Shown one piece after another: positions 46,890 to 58,704 of a stretch of DNA of 64,000 nt. The stretch's first letter is position 1; each line of letters begins with the position of its first letter. The position numbers and the translations under genes are program-made. The stretch lies in assembly GCA_025667525.1 (NCBI GenBank), contig JANFOE010000053.1:932501-996500 (forward strand), read 5' to 3'. The notes below the pieces were generated by a model. The model saw only the letters and a program-made list of their open reading frames with translations, ran no database searches and had not been told where the DNA came from. The DNA is from Glebionis coronaria. Lineage: Eukaryota; Streptophyta; Magnoliopsida; Asterales; Asteraceae.

Positions 46890-48160
46890 CTGTTGAGATG
46901 CAGTCCACTCCCACTTTTTCCATCCTGTCGCGAAACTCGCAAGGTGTCCAATATGATGCCACCGTACAGCAGATAGAACTGTGCCTCACCAGTTGACACA
47001 TCAAACTAAAGTAATAGGACCTTGTAAACGAATGCGTGCGTGCCTAAAACAGTTGGCACTCTTCAAAGACTTACATATTGCTTATCTCGATAAAATGGTC
47101 TAACATCGGGACTAAAAAGATACTATAATCAATAATGTTTTATTCACAACAAACGTGCTTGTCCATATACAATTTGAGCCGAAAGTTAGAGGTGGAAAAA
47201 AGTTACAAATATGCAACTTTTTAAGGTACTATATGGAAATAACCTGTCCTATGTTGAAAATCACAAAGAGCCGACGTAAATTTGCTAAGTAAGTGATGTA
47301 TTTTTCATCAGAAGAGCAGCAGCGTCTTTTATTTTTCTGGAAGGATCATAATGAAACCGTTAAAGGTATGCAAAGAGGTTGCATTGCATGACTATAGGCA
47401 TCTTCAAGTGATGAGGCAAGTATACTAAGTAACGCGTCTGCTAGTAAAGCCTTGATAAGAATTTTTGAGGAATCCATTACATGTTTATTGTGGAACTAGT
47501 AATTGTGGTAAATCTTTCCTAAACTGCCTCAAGTTATCTGAAGTTGTATGTGGCACTGGCTTCTTTGGCCTATAAATGCACAATTAGGTCGGTCTCAGCT
47601 ACTCCTTTTCTTTTTTCGAAGACTGGCTTCTTTGGCCTATCTAGACTAAGTGAATCTGTTTAATAGAATCACCCATTTTACACGCAGCGGATAATATCAT
47701 GTTGAATTGAAAGATACTGAATCAGGCCTTTTACCAGGCCAGTCAACATGTTCATGCTCGTGAACCTCAAGAGATGTGTCATTTAGACCACTTATCCTAT
47801 CATTACGCAGCAAGTAAATCGAGTCCGCAACTATATATATTTAACTTGCTTTATTTGGAGAAAAAAAAACCCAGCCTGGTACCCAAAAAACGGGATGACC
47901 AGCCGCCTAAAACTGGGGGTGTTCATCGGTCGGTTGTCGGGTTATTCGGCTTACTCGGTTCGGGTAAATGATCTCAGACGGATGGGGTTGTATGCTCTCA
48001 CTCCTTCGACTGAAATAGTTAGTGTGTCATGTGCTAAACATTCTCAAGTATCGGGCACATGGACGTGGCGAAGCTGGGCCACCAAAGAGGATAGCCTAGT
48101 CCGTGACCAATTGAAAACGAGGCCATTTGAGGTCCCATGACCGATACTCTGTTGAGATAA
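46890..48160. repeat. Second mosaic of the 15-20-kb blocks
   Basis: Blocks from 18,053-18,307, 16,880-17,080, 17,150-17,225 and 15,175-15,360 recur here in the order 47,049, 47,330, 47,682 and 48,000, compressed into 1.2 kb. Inside it, ACTGGCTTCTTTGGCCTAT (19 bp) is repeated directly at 47,555 and 47,622 around a 48-bp insert. Confidence 0.65.
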
Positions 48161-48190
48161 GTATAGCATATTTAGTTGATCAATAACAAT

Positions 48191-48262
48191 GTGGCTGTAG
48201 TTTAGTGGTTAGAATACCCCGTTGTGGCCGTGGTGACCTGGGCTCGAATCCCAGCAGCCACA
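48191..48262 (+). tRNA. tRNA-His (GTG), third full copy
   Basis: By eye identical over its 72 nt to the copy at 5061, including the C-U mismatch in the anticodon stem, and followed by a T7 run. The shared flanks show it moved as part of a larger block. Confidence 0.75.
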
Positions 48263-48669
48263 CATTATTTTTTTGTTTTTCTACTTTACTTTTTGACACA
48301 CCACTAGCAAGGCATTCAGCAAAAAACCTATATAAGTTTATCATTGATATAATAAACCTATATAAGCCCATAAAACTCCAAATAAGCTACAAAATTGTGG
48401 CTTATGTTATATAAGCCGAAATGGGCTTACATTATATAAGCCAAACCAAACACCCCCTTAATCAGCAGCAAACCCAGTTGGGTGGAAAAGGTTAATAACC
48501 TGTAACCCGAACCGGCCCACAATTGGCTTCCATTGAATTGTGGCTGTTGGGTGTCGTACCAACAGAACAGAACCCCCATTTTGATCAGTGACAAAAAAAA
48601 TACCAAATTGCAGCAGTTTGTTTCGGCTTATGACTGATTTGGTTTTGGGCTACTATAAGCCGAAACAAA

Positions 48670-48720
48670 CACTCATCGCAATACCTTTCAAAAAAAAAAA
48701 AAAAAAAACACTAATCGCAA
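48670..48720 (+). mobile_element. Ultra-short retroposon tail with 12-bp near-perfect TSD
   Basis: CACTCATCGCAA (48,670-48,681) and CACTAATCGCAA (48,709-48,720) flank TACCTTTC plus an A-run of about 18. This is the same design as at 35,993, in the other orientation. Confidence 0.65.
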
Positions 48721-48723
48721 AAG

Positions 48724-48800
48724 AAGGGTAATTGAACCCTTGACCTTGTGGTTGTTGGGTGCAAAGATGCCTCCACCCATTACCAACTGAGCTACGCACC
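48724..48800 (-). repeat. tRNA-derived SINE head or tRNA pseudogene
   Basis: The minus strand starts GGTGCGTAGCTCAGTTGGTA (a good Pol III A box) and carries GGTTCAATTACCC (B box) about 50 nt on. The spacing and the weak anticodon arm argue against a working tRNA. The TSD-flanked A-run just left of it may be a separate event. Confidence 0.6.
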
Positions 48801-49079
48801 ATTATCAACCCGGTCGAGTCATCAGGTAACAGCTGAGGTTGCAATATTTCGGCTAACCAACACCTATATAACCTTTTAATAACTAACACCGGTTCATTTT
48901 AGCCAGGTCGAACCGGATTTGAAAGAGCTTATGCTAATTTATAAATCTAAAAATAAGGTCTAGTTATCCTAAATATACGAAGCTTAAACAAACAATAAAT
49001 TAATTATTAAAGAAAGGGGTTTAATTACCTTTATTACAGCAGGTCTTATCCATTTCATTCATTTTTCACTGTCTGTGTT

Positions 49080-49420
49080 AGGGCTTAGCACGGCAGATCC
49101 AAAACCGACCTGGACCGGAAAACCGGACCAAACCGGATCAAACCGAACCGGACCGAGCAATTTCGGTCCGGTCCTCGGTCCGGGGTTTTTGAGGAATTCG
49201 GTCCTCGGTCCGGTCGGTCCGGTCCGGTCCGGTTCGGTCTTAACAAAATCTCGTCAAAAATGTCTAATAGGACCGGACCGGACCGAGGACCGAACCGGAA
49301 CGGACCAACCCGGACCGGACCGGACTATCTCGGTCCGGTCTCGGTCCGGGGTTTTGGACCATTTCGGTCCTCGGTCCGGTCCGGTCTTGGCCGGTCCGGT
49401 CCGGTCCTGGACGTTTTTAC
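49080..49420. repeat. CCGGTCCGGT-rich low-complexity block
   Basis: ACCGGACCGG units on the left are inverted to CCGGTCCGGT units on the right, repeated twice. Similar GGTTCGG/CCGGTCC-rich short elements in plants are often hAT-derived; the start GGGCTTAGCACGG is hAT-like. The open frame through it is only a product of the repeat. Confidence 0.5.
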
Positions 49421-49486
49421 TTTTTAGTGTGTCAAAATGATGACTATGTTGGTGCTGTTAGTTGGATTTTACTTTGTGTTTGAAAT

Positions 49487-49800
49487 TATGAAAACACCCT
49501 TCTAGTTTCACAAGTTTTTATGACAACCCCTGTATACGTGTGTACTTGAGGTAACTCACTTGAGGTGAAAAGTGTAGGGGCATGTTTGTTTAGGTTTTTT
49601 TATTATATCTTGTAAAATTAAAACGTTGGTCTTAATATATGATATCTTTTTCTAGATCGATATATAGTTGTTTGTTTTATGAAAACACCGTTGCAGTTTC
49701 ACAAGTATTTATGACAACCCCTGTACACGGGTGTGAGTGTGTGACTGTGTATGTATGTGTGTACTTGAGGTAACTCACTTGAGGTGAAAAGTGTAAGGCC
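49487..49800. repeat. Imperfect tandem duplication of about 105 bp, offset 190 bp
   Basis: TATGAAAACACC...ATGACAACCCCTGTA...TACTTGAGGTAACTC occurs at 49,487-49,590 and 49,678-49,800. The second copy carries an extra GTGTGTG stretch. Confidence 0.7.
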
Positions 49801-50023
49801 ATATATGTAAAAAAGTTAGAGGATAAATATGTAAAATTATAAATTAAGTCATAGACTTAATATAAAGATCCTCCTTTTCATGGCTTTTTCTAGAAAGTCA
49901 TGTGTTAATATTAAGCACAAAACAAACAAACCTTTAGTGACTTAATTTACTTACTAATTTTCCAATTTAGACGCTTTAAGTTTTTATCAAACACAACCTA
50001 AAACTAAAGTTATTCGATCAGAT

Positions 50024-50874
50024 CTAATTTAGACGCTTTAAGTTTTTATCAATTCCCAAGATTGTTTACTTTGCAGGATGGTAAGGATATTTCAGTTCGT
50101 GACAAATTGAATGCGACATCGTTGTGTTCTTCCTTCCGTAGACACATTCATGACGGTGCTGAGAAACATCAATGGGATGACTTCGTTTCCATCATTGACC
50201 TGATTACTTTGTCCTCTTCTTCAGATCGGTGGGTGTGTGACTTGAATGGAGAAGGTTCTTTCCATGTCAAAGACATTCGCTCGGTTCTTGATGACTTGTT
50301 GCTCCCAAATTCGAATAAAGTTACTCGTTGGGTGAAAGGGGTTCGCCTAAAAGTGAATGTTTTTTGTCTGGCGGGCTCGATACGAGCGACTTCCTACTAG
50401 GTTTAACCTTAGTACAAGATGTATTACTATTACTTCTGTTGTTTGCCCGATATGTAACTCAGGGATAGAAGACGAGGCTCACCTCTGCTTTGGATGCTCT
50501 TTAGCTAAAGACCTCATGGTTAATATAAGTCGTTGGTGGAATATCCATTGGTCTAATCCAACCTTTTTCATTGAGTGGGATGTTTGGTTTCTATCTATCC
50601 GATTTCCGAACAAGCTTAAATCGTTTTTGGAAGGCGTTTTCTTCACTACTTGGTGGTAAATTTGGTCGTTTCGGAATAAGATCCTCTTCGATTCCACTTC
50701 TCCAAGTCAAGCTCAGATTTTTGATGATGTTGTTTCTTTTTCTTATAATTGGTGTGCCAACCGTTGCCCTATTGTCATTTCTAAGGAGCTTTGGTTTAAT
50801 AACCCTTATTTAATTTCTATGTAATATTTCTAGCACCTTGTTAGCTTTTAATACAAGTTGTTGTTCAAGAAAAA
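50024..50874 (+). mobile_element. 5'-truncated LINE with 18-bp TSD
   Basis: AAAGTTATTCGATCAGAT flanks it at 50,006-50,023 and 50,875-50,892, and it ends in a short poly(A) after TTGTTCA. The first 29 bp are not LINE: they copy host sequence found at 49,963-49,990. Confidence 0.85.
50062..50823 (+). pseudogene. LINE ORF2 C-terminus: zinc-binding reverse transcriptase domain
   Basis: The first frame (50,062-50,400) and a second in another frame (from 50,357) together give the zf-RVT region: KVNVF, FFVWRARYERLPTRFNL, VCPICNSGIEDEAHL, WW. A frameshift near 50,357-50,370 separates them. A stop (TAA at about 50,657) then interrupts before the last stretch, which ends with TAA at 50,821-50,823. The RT core and endonuclease are absent. 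Confidence 0.8.
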
Positions 50875-51261
50875 AAAGTTATTCGATCAGATCACGTGAT
50901 CAAAATCACATTGGTGATGAAATCACATTGTTGACATTTTCTTTTTTAAATCAAATATGAAGTAAAAAATTTATATTTTTTCCGAAAAAAATAAGACCTA
51001 TTAAATTTGTTAAGTTCTTATTAGAAGTGCTTTTATGTAAAAAATAATAATTTAATTTTCGTTGCGTTAATAGAATTTGTTTCATTAATGATCATAGTAT
51101 TATACTAGTATTGACCTTTTTACTGTTCACATGACAAAATAAAAATAATCAATAGCATAAAAGTGAAAATAGTGGATTTTAGACGCAAGTTGTGCGTGGA
51201 CACAAGTACAAAATAAAAGAGATTTCAAAATGGATGTGACGTTTACTATTAGCGTTAATAA

Positions 51262-51902
51262 GGGTCCGTTTGGTTTGCTTCTAGGAATCACAATAGATAT
51301 CAAGATGACAATACGGTGGTATAAGAATGGGTTTCATGGTTGGAAAAATGTTGTTTGGTTTATGTATTGGGTTTGAATATTTTTTTGATTATATATTTTT
51401 TAAGTTTACTAGTACTTACAATTCATATAACAACATATCGTATATTAATATCATCAAATGAAGATCTGTTGCTTTCTCCAACATCATTACCTTGATGGCA
51501 TTTGACTTTATTTCCTGTAATTGTCTTTCGGTAGACTTTTTCTTATTATTGAAAATATGACAATAAATTTATCAATAAACTTTAATGGAGAAATAAATAA
51601 AGATTAAAGAAAGTATGATACAAGAAAAAGTGGTTGATCTTTCTTGATTTCAGTTGGCAAGATAAGTCAAAGAAACTATGGTATATGAAAAAATGGTTGA
51701 TGAGAGAATGGTAGGGGTGAAGTCCTCGAAGAGAGTAATATGTCATGGCCCACAGGAATGGTTTGCCTATAGTCATCAGCTCTGAGTGGTATGGGTCTAA
51801 GGGTTTCATATAACAATTTTGACACTAAAACAGTCAACCAAATAACCACAAACACTATCATTCTCATACCTTGATTCCGACACACGTATACCAAACAAAC
51901 CC
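51262..51902. mobile_element. PIF/Harbinger-like (Tourist-type) element, copy B, TSD TAA
   Basis: Ends GGGTCCGTTTGGTTTGC and ACCAAACAAACCC are inverted, with TAA on both sides (51,259-51,261 and 51,903-51,905). A 3-bp TAA duplication is typical of PIF/Harbinger. There is no transposase. Confidence 0.8.
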
Positions 51903-52388
51903 TAAATGTTTTTATACGTTTATGTTGGTGTGCATTCGTCCGTAAGATAATCAATTGGTTAACTACGTACCAACGAATGGTTACTGGATATCACTTGGAA
52001 TCGTGTGATTATTTATCAAAGTAAATTATTCCCTATCACGAATATCGACTTGGGATAAGACCAAATGCTTGTTAGTGATTTAAGCACAAATCTCTAACTT
52101 TTTCGATGTTATGTGTTTACGTTATATTTTTTATTAAAAAATGTCCAAATATTTCTATAAAAAATGTCTAAAGTTTCTAATATTTTTTTTCTCTAATATA
52201 TCTTAACTCGATTTTTTCGAATACTTTTAAATTTATTTTTATTTTTTGTAATTTTTTTTAATTTTGAAAAATATTTTTAATAAATCTTAATAAAAAAATT
52301 ACCACTACTATAAATAAAATGTTAAAAAAATTAAAGACTAAGTTTATTATATCTGACAAACAAGAGGAGTGATACATAAAAAAAAGGA

Positions 52389-53705
52389 GTAAACTGCAAA
52401 ATACGTCCTGTAGTTTGAAGTTTCTCACACAATACATCCCTTAGTAAAACTATTGGCACTATATATCACTCGTTAGGCAGACGTTTGTCACAATACATCC
52501 TTCAGGACTACCGATGCAAATTTTTCTCGTAAACTACTAACGAGGGATGTATTTTACAAAACAAAAAACATTTCAGATTTTTTTTTCGAAAAAAAAAGTT
52601 TAACATTTTCTGGAAAAAATTTTAGTTTTCTTATTGAAACTTTAAAAAAAAATTCCGATTTTTTTCAAAAATTCTTCAAACACTAATTTCAACGTTTTTT
52701 TTTAATAATTTGTTCCGTAAAAAAAACATTTTTTAACTTTTTAAAATAATTATTTAAAATTAACTGAATTTCTTCCTACTAGAAAATTTTATTTTTTAAA
52801 AACATTCGAACATTTTTTTAAATTAAACATTTTCTTTAAAAAAATAAAAATTAAATTTCATTAAACATTTTTGTTTTAAATAATAATTTTTTTATCTAAG
52901 TCTCTTAAAAGCAAACATAAAAGATGTAACAAAAATTTTTAAAGAATTTTTTTTTAAATGTTCAAAAACATATTATAAAATTATTGTTTTTTAAAAGCAC
53001 AAATTCGGTTAGTTTTTAAAAATCAGTTAAAATTAAAACAAAAAAATGTTTTTTTTTGAAGGAAAAAATTCAGTAAAAAGACTAAAATCTTTCAAAAATT
53101 AAACTACTTAAAAAAATGTTTGAAGACTTTTTAAAAAAATTCGAAGAAAAAAGATAAATATATTAAAATTTTAAAACTATTTTCAATAAGAAAACTAAAA
53201 AAAATTTCCAAAAAAAGTCAAAACTTTTATTTTTGAAAAAAAAATTAGAACTTTTTTTTTCGAAATCTTTTAACTTTAATGAAATTTATTTTTTATTATT
53301 TTTAAGAAAACGTTTAATTTTAAAATAATGTTCGAAAACATTTTAAAAAATTAAATATTTTTTTTGTTTTGAAAGGAAAAAAATTAATTTAATTTTAAAA
53401 AATTAGTTAAAAAGATTCGAAGAAAAAAATGTTATTTTTAAAAACAGTTTTCAATAAGAAAACTAAAATTTTTTTCAAAAAAATGTTTAAACTTTTATTT
53501 TTGAAATTTTTTTTACAAAAAATTCAAAATATTTTTTCTTTTACAAAATACATCCCTCATCAGAAGTTAACAAGAAAAAATTGCATCGTTAGTCCTGAGG
53601 GATGTATTGTGATAAACGTTTGCCTAACGAGTGGTGTATAATGGCAATAGTTTCACAAAAATATATTGTGTGAGAAACTTCAAACTTATATTTTGCAGTT
53701 TACTC
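52389..53705. mobile_element. AT-rich foldback element, copy B (both arms kept)
   Basis: Arms of about 175 bp: GTAAACTGCAAAATACG, CACACAATACATCC, ACTCGTTAGGCA, CACAATACATCC at the left, inverted at the right (53,530-53,705). The interior is nearly pure A/T with further inverted pieces. The target duplication is unclear because both flanks are A-runs. Confidence 0.7.
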
Positions 53706-53744
53706 TAAAAAAATATGTGTGTCATTCCAATCTTTTAAATTAGA

Positions 53745-56700
53745 GTTAAGTACATTTTTGGTCTTCATGGTTTGTTGGGTATAACGGTTTTGGTCCCAAC
53801 ATTTGAAAAGTAATGGATCCAGTCCTATTTTGCTTGACCCGTAACACTTTTGGTCCCAAACGTTAGTTGACTAACGGTTGACTGCGAAATATATATAAAA
53901 TGACAAAAAAAGCCCTTGAGTAATGATGTGGAGTGACTAAAATGTCCTTTTTCATTATTCTTACTATTATTATTATTTTCTTACAAAATTTTAATTATAC
54001 TTATTAATTGCTGGCGAAGCAAAGAGAAAAAATGATGACATGTCTTCTCATTCTTACCGTTGGATTGAAGCTTCAATTCATCTTGACCATTTAAATTCAA
54101 TTTTATCCTTGTTTACAACTTATTTCCTAATTTCTAGCTAGGGAGTCTTTGAATTACCACACGTGTTTTAGTTAATCATATTAGTTATAAAAAATCGGTT
54201 TGACAAGTTTAAAGTGTCTTATCCCTATATCTTCGAGAATTTGTTAACCTAAAACTCAAATTCTATCTTCAATGACGATATAAAGAATGAGTAACACCTT
54301 CAGTTTATGCATGGCTCATGATCAAAATATCGAACTAACGAATTTGAATCTTATCATTTATAGGTAGCCATGTGGTACTAAAACATTCTTTTCATACGTG
54401 TCTTTTCAATTGGGAAAGCGTAGCAAGTACAATTGTTGCCTCATTAGTTAACCACCTCCTTCCTTCTTAATTCATTATGAAGAAATCTTCTTGGCATCAC
54501 AAGTTTCAGGTGTTAAGACTTGAGACAATAATTATTACATGTCAAGCAATTTGGTCATCTATGAGATGGCATAACGACGGATGCATTTTTCTGTCTTGGC
54601 CATGCATGCTGTTACCATATATTATCCATCGTGATTCATGTTATGTTTTCTTCTCTTTGTAGGTGCCTCGGTTTTATGTATTTCATTTGCAAATAAGTTG
54701 AGACGCACATGTGAAAAAATATATGTGTCATATTAGCAATAATTGAATGTTATTTATATAGTTTGATGTGTATAATATATGGTAACAGCAAGGTTGGTAT
54801 TATTAACGTGAGCAGTAGTATAACATAACGAGTTTTGCAATAAATTGTGATAAGACTTAAGAGACGATAATTTTTCACTTTTTTTATTATTGTTGTTATT
54901 TATTTAGAACATCATCTTACAAGCATTTGGTATTGTTTAGATACAGCATGATTTCAAAAGAATTACATGAAGATATAAATGTCTAAAATGGGAGCTGCAG
55001 AAAAGAGTAACGACATGGACCAGGGAACACTTAAGATTGGGATGGGTAAGATTGCATATTTTGTCTACACATATATTCATGTTTTTATTGAATGTAATCA
55101 AGTACTTGCTTTAATAGTAATAAAAGTTTAACAGGGTGTTTGCTTGCGTATTATTCCCTTTGACCAGAAATAATAATCAGGGTTAATAAAATTTAAAGGT
55201 GGTGATCAGGTCTAAGAGGAAGAAGTACATGAAGCTGAAACAAAATGCTAAAAGTACCAATCATGCATGACCACCGGCATGGTAATAATTAAAGATGAAA
55301 CAGAAGCTGGTGAGCCAATAATTTCTTTTTGTTTCCCATTCAATCTGAAAATGGTTCTTTTAGAACTATGGTTTAATTATTGGTTTGGGACTTTTTGTAT
55401 ATCCGTAGTAGGAGTGGACTAATAGAACCAACTGTTAGGGGAACATGTTAGGGGAACACCAGTAGTACTAGGACGAGGGGATATACATTCAGACATAGTC
55501 ATTTTTCACATTGGAAAGAAGAGGAGAAACATGGTGACCCACCTAGAGTGTCCTCATTACTGAAGAGAACTGTCAATCTGCCATGATCGTATATCAATAC
55601 ATATAACATAAGTTTTGAGAATACAAACAAATTAAAGAAGATCGACTTATGCATTAGGAATCATCTCGTAAATGCTCTGTATTGTTATTATTATTATTGA
55701 TTTATAGGATCATCTCCAAAGCCTTTGATATTATTTGAATACAACATGATGTCAATAGAATTACATGACATGAGCGCATACCTATAAGTGATGGTATTGA
55801 AAAAGTATTTGAATATTAGATGACAAATGAAATTGAGTTGCATGTGGTCTATCAAGGTTTGATTAGGTAGATGCAATGAGCGGTACATATTATAATGGTT
55901 ATAATATAACCATATACATGGTGAGCCAATTTAATGTAAATACACGTTTCAACTTTTATTATCTCATATATATTTAGAAAATTAGTTCTAATAAATTAGA
56001 ACTTGTGATGTTTTTGTTTAAACGTTTATGTATGCATGTTGTTTACCGTACCACTTATTTGTTATGTCATCTATCTATTTGTTAATTAACTTTACAAACT
56101 TATTCGAGCGTCGTCAAATAAAAGGCGTACTCGGATAATGTATAAGTGTTGCTCTAACACGGATTATTTACAAGTAAAGTATTGTTGCTAAATTGTGTTC
56201 TTTCAACTTTTTTTTTAAAGCTGTAGATTTTATCAAAATTCTTAACTTCTAAATAACTATTACCCGTGCAACGCACGGGTATTGTTCTTGTTTAATTTAT
56301 AAAAGAGTAACTTCATTATCATTATTGCATTACTATTTCGTATTCACACAATATAAATATTACAAAAATAAAAAGAAATAAAAAAAAACAACACAACAAT
56401 AAAAAACCCCCGACACAAACATAAATCAATAAGATTCATTAGCAAACGCACACAAAAAATCATTTTGTACAAACCTTCGATTTCATTGTCAAAATCCACC
56501 GCCACACCCACAAAAACAGCTACCGCTTATATCTCCATTCACCAAAATTAATCTAACCATACAAAGAGTAAAAACAATTTCATACTTTTCCAACAATTAT
56601 TAAGATGAGATCGTGTGTTCTAAAGCCCACCACCAAACCCTTCCCCTGTTGCAACCATTACGAAACCACCAGCACCACCAGAATTGGTGTTGTTGTTGGT

Positions 56701-57413
56701 GGTTTTTAGTTCTTTAAAAAATTGGGGCTTTTGGTTTTTCAATTAAATTAGAGTGATTGGTTGAAAATTTTGTGTTGTGTGAGTGTGAATCACACATTTA
56801 TAAAATTAATTTTTAATTTTTTTGAGTTGAGTTGAAATTAAAGGTTAGGGGTCTTTATTTTTGTAAAAGTACAGATATAGAGTTTTTGTTTTGTATTGAA
56901 TAGGGATGTGAAAAAAAAAGCAGAAGAGAAGCGCGGATCCAGCATCCGGTAAGTAGTGGCCTGAGCCTGGAGGTGGTTGTTGACGAGGGTGTAATTTTAG
57001 AGAGCGTGATAGGGTTTTTGTTATATGTTTTGAAATTCGTAGGTTAGGGTTTGATATATATCGAATTTTGGGATGTCGAAAAACCATATAGTGAGATTGA
57101 GGGTGGTTTTTGTGGGGTGATGGTTTTCTGGGAGTGGTGGTGCTTTTTTGTTGATGAAGATAATAAGATAAGAATATGGTGTTAGGTTTGGAGGTTATGA
57201 AGAAATAAATATTAGGCCTAAATTTTAGTTTAAAAGCGAAAAAAATGAAAAGACACTAATACCCTTACATATGACAGTTAAAGTTAGTCAAATAAACGTT
57301 TGGGACCAAAAGTGTTACGGGTCGATCAAATAGGACTAGATCCGTTACCTTTTAAATGTTTGGACCAAAACCGTTATACCCGACAAACCATGAAGACCAA
57401 ATATACTTAACTC
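53745..57413. mobile_element. 3.67-kb non-autonomous MULE, 9-bp TSD TTTAAATTA
   Basis: TTTAAATTA lies at 53,736-53,744 and 57,414-57,422. Long TIRs (about 120-150 bp) start GAGTTAAGTAC and share TTTTGGTC, TCATGGTTTG, GGGTATAACGGTTTTGGTCC and CCGTAACACTTTTGGTCCC. The interior has no transposase and only short frames. A perfect palindrome ACCCGTGC-AAC-GCACGGGT at 56,262-56,280 may mark a Helitron piece inside. The related site in copy A has no insertion. Confidence 0.85.
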
Positions 57414-58291
57414 TTTAAATTATTACTTAACAGTTAAACTCAGACAACAAGACAGACCATTTATGCGAACTCTAATTTAAAACAACGTTTGAAAGGGCCA
57501 AAAGTCCAAAAACACATCCATTATCACTGAAGAGTCCGGTTATTAAAGAATCTTGTATTTTGGTGGAAACCAAGGGCTCAATCTGGACCATCCATTTGGG
57601 AGGGACCAGATCAAAGGATAAAAAACACAGAGGGACCAAAACTGTTAACTTTGCAAACTTGAGTGAAAGACTGAAAATGTACCAATAATTAAAACGTAAC
57701 CACCCGCTCATTTTTCGAAATAAAAAACACACACACTCTCTCTCTCTAGAAACAAACCGTCTCCCCCATATTTTCTCTGACTAAAAACATCTACAAATCA
57801 TCAAAAAGGACACAAAAAACCTTCAAAATCTAACAAAAAAACACAAGAATGGAAGAACAGAAGAATACTGCATCTGATTCGAGCAAAAAAACAGTGAAAA
57901 TCGACGTGACAGAAGCAAAACTAGAGGGTAAAAAATGTTTATTCAATTTATACAACATTTTATAGTTTTAATTTGATGATTTTAAGTTTTAATTATGATT
58001 AATATGATTTAATTGATTTATATGATATTTAGATAATTACATGCATGCTTATGAGTTTGATTATATGATGTTTAAACGATTTTTGTGAAGATTAGAATGC
58101 TTATTTATATTTTTCATGATTAAAATCTGTTTAATTGATGATTTATAAAGTATTTTGATGATTATTGAGAAAATTAATATGCTTATTATGATTATAATTG
58201 ATTTAATCAATTAAATTGATGATTTTTGGCTTAAAACCAATAAAAAGGCTTGCCACTAAAAATTATAGCTTATAACGAGAGATAAGTGGTT

Positions 58292-58704
58292 TATCACTAT
58301 TGATATACAATTAAAATGCAAAAAATATTGTTAAAACTTTTGTTTATCAACAATGATATAAGTTTTATCACTAGTGATATAACATTACAGAAAAAAGGTT
58401 TTAAAAAAATAATTAGAACTGGGATTATCAACGAGAAGTGGTATATCACTAGTGATATAGAATTACAGAAAGGAATTTAAAAAAATAGATAAAAATGATT
58501 TATCAATGAGAAGTGGTTTATCAATAGTGATATAGCATTACAAAAAAAGTTTTAAAAAAATAGTTGATAAAAGCATTGGTAAGTGCTTTATCACTATTGA
58601 TAAGAGGGTTATCATTAAAACATCAACTTAACAATTTTAAGAGGCTTATCGGTAGTGATAATAGGGTTTACAAAACATTGCTAAGTGCTTTAACACTATT
58701 GATA
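58292..58704. repeat. TATCA-N4-TGATA dyads in intron 1 of the Ulp1-like gene
   Basis: Units at 58,292 (centre CTAT), 58,345 (ACAA), 58,366 and 58,444 (CTAG, perfect palindromes), 58,519 (ATAG), 58,589 (CTAT), and weaker ones at 58,647 and 58,691. Arms are kept while the centre changes. Confidence 0.85.

Larger units (their letters stand above)
49906..57530. repeat. Segmental duplication, copy B, with later insertions
   Basis: It matches 28,112-31,118, with a LINE (50,024-50,874) and a MULE (53,745-57,413) added. Homology ends at 57,530, just inside what is the F-box leader in copy A, so copy B has the F-box upstream region without the gene. Confidence 0.85.

Noticed and set aside
49075..49440. 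121-residue frame rich in Gly, Pro and Arg
   Set aside because: It is produced by the CCGGTCCGGT repeat and is not a plausible protein.
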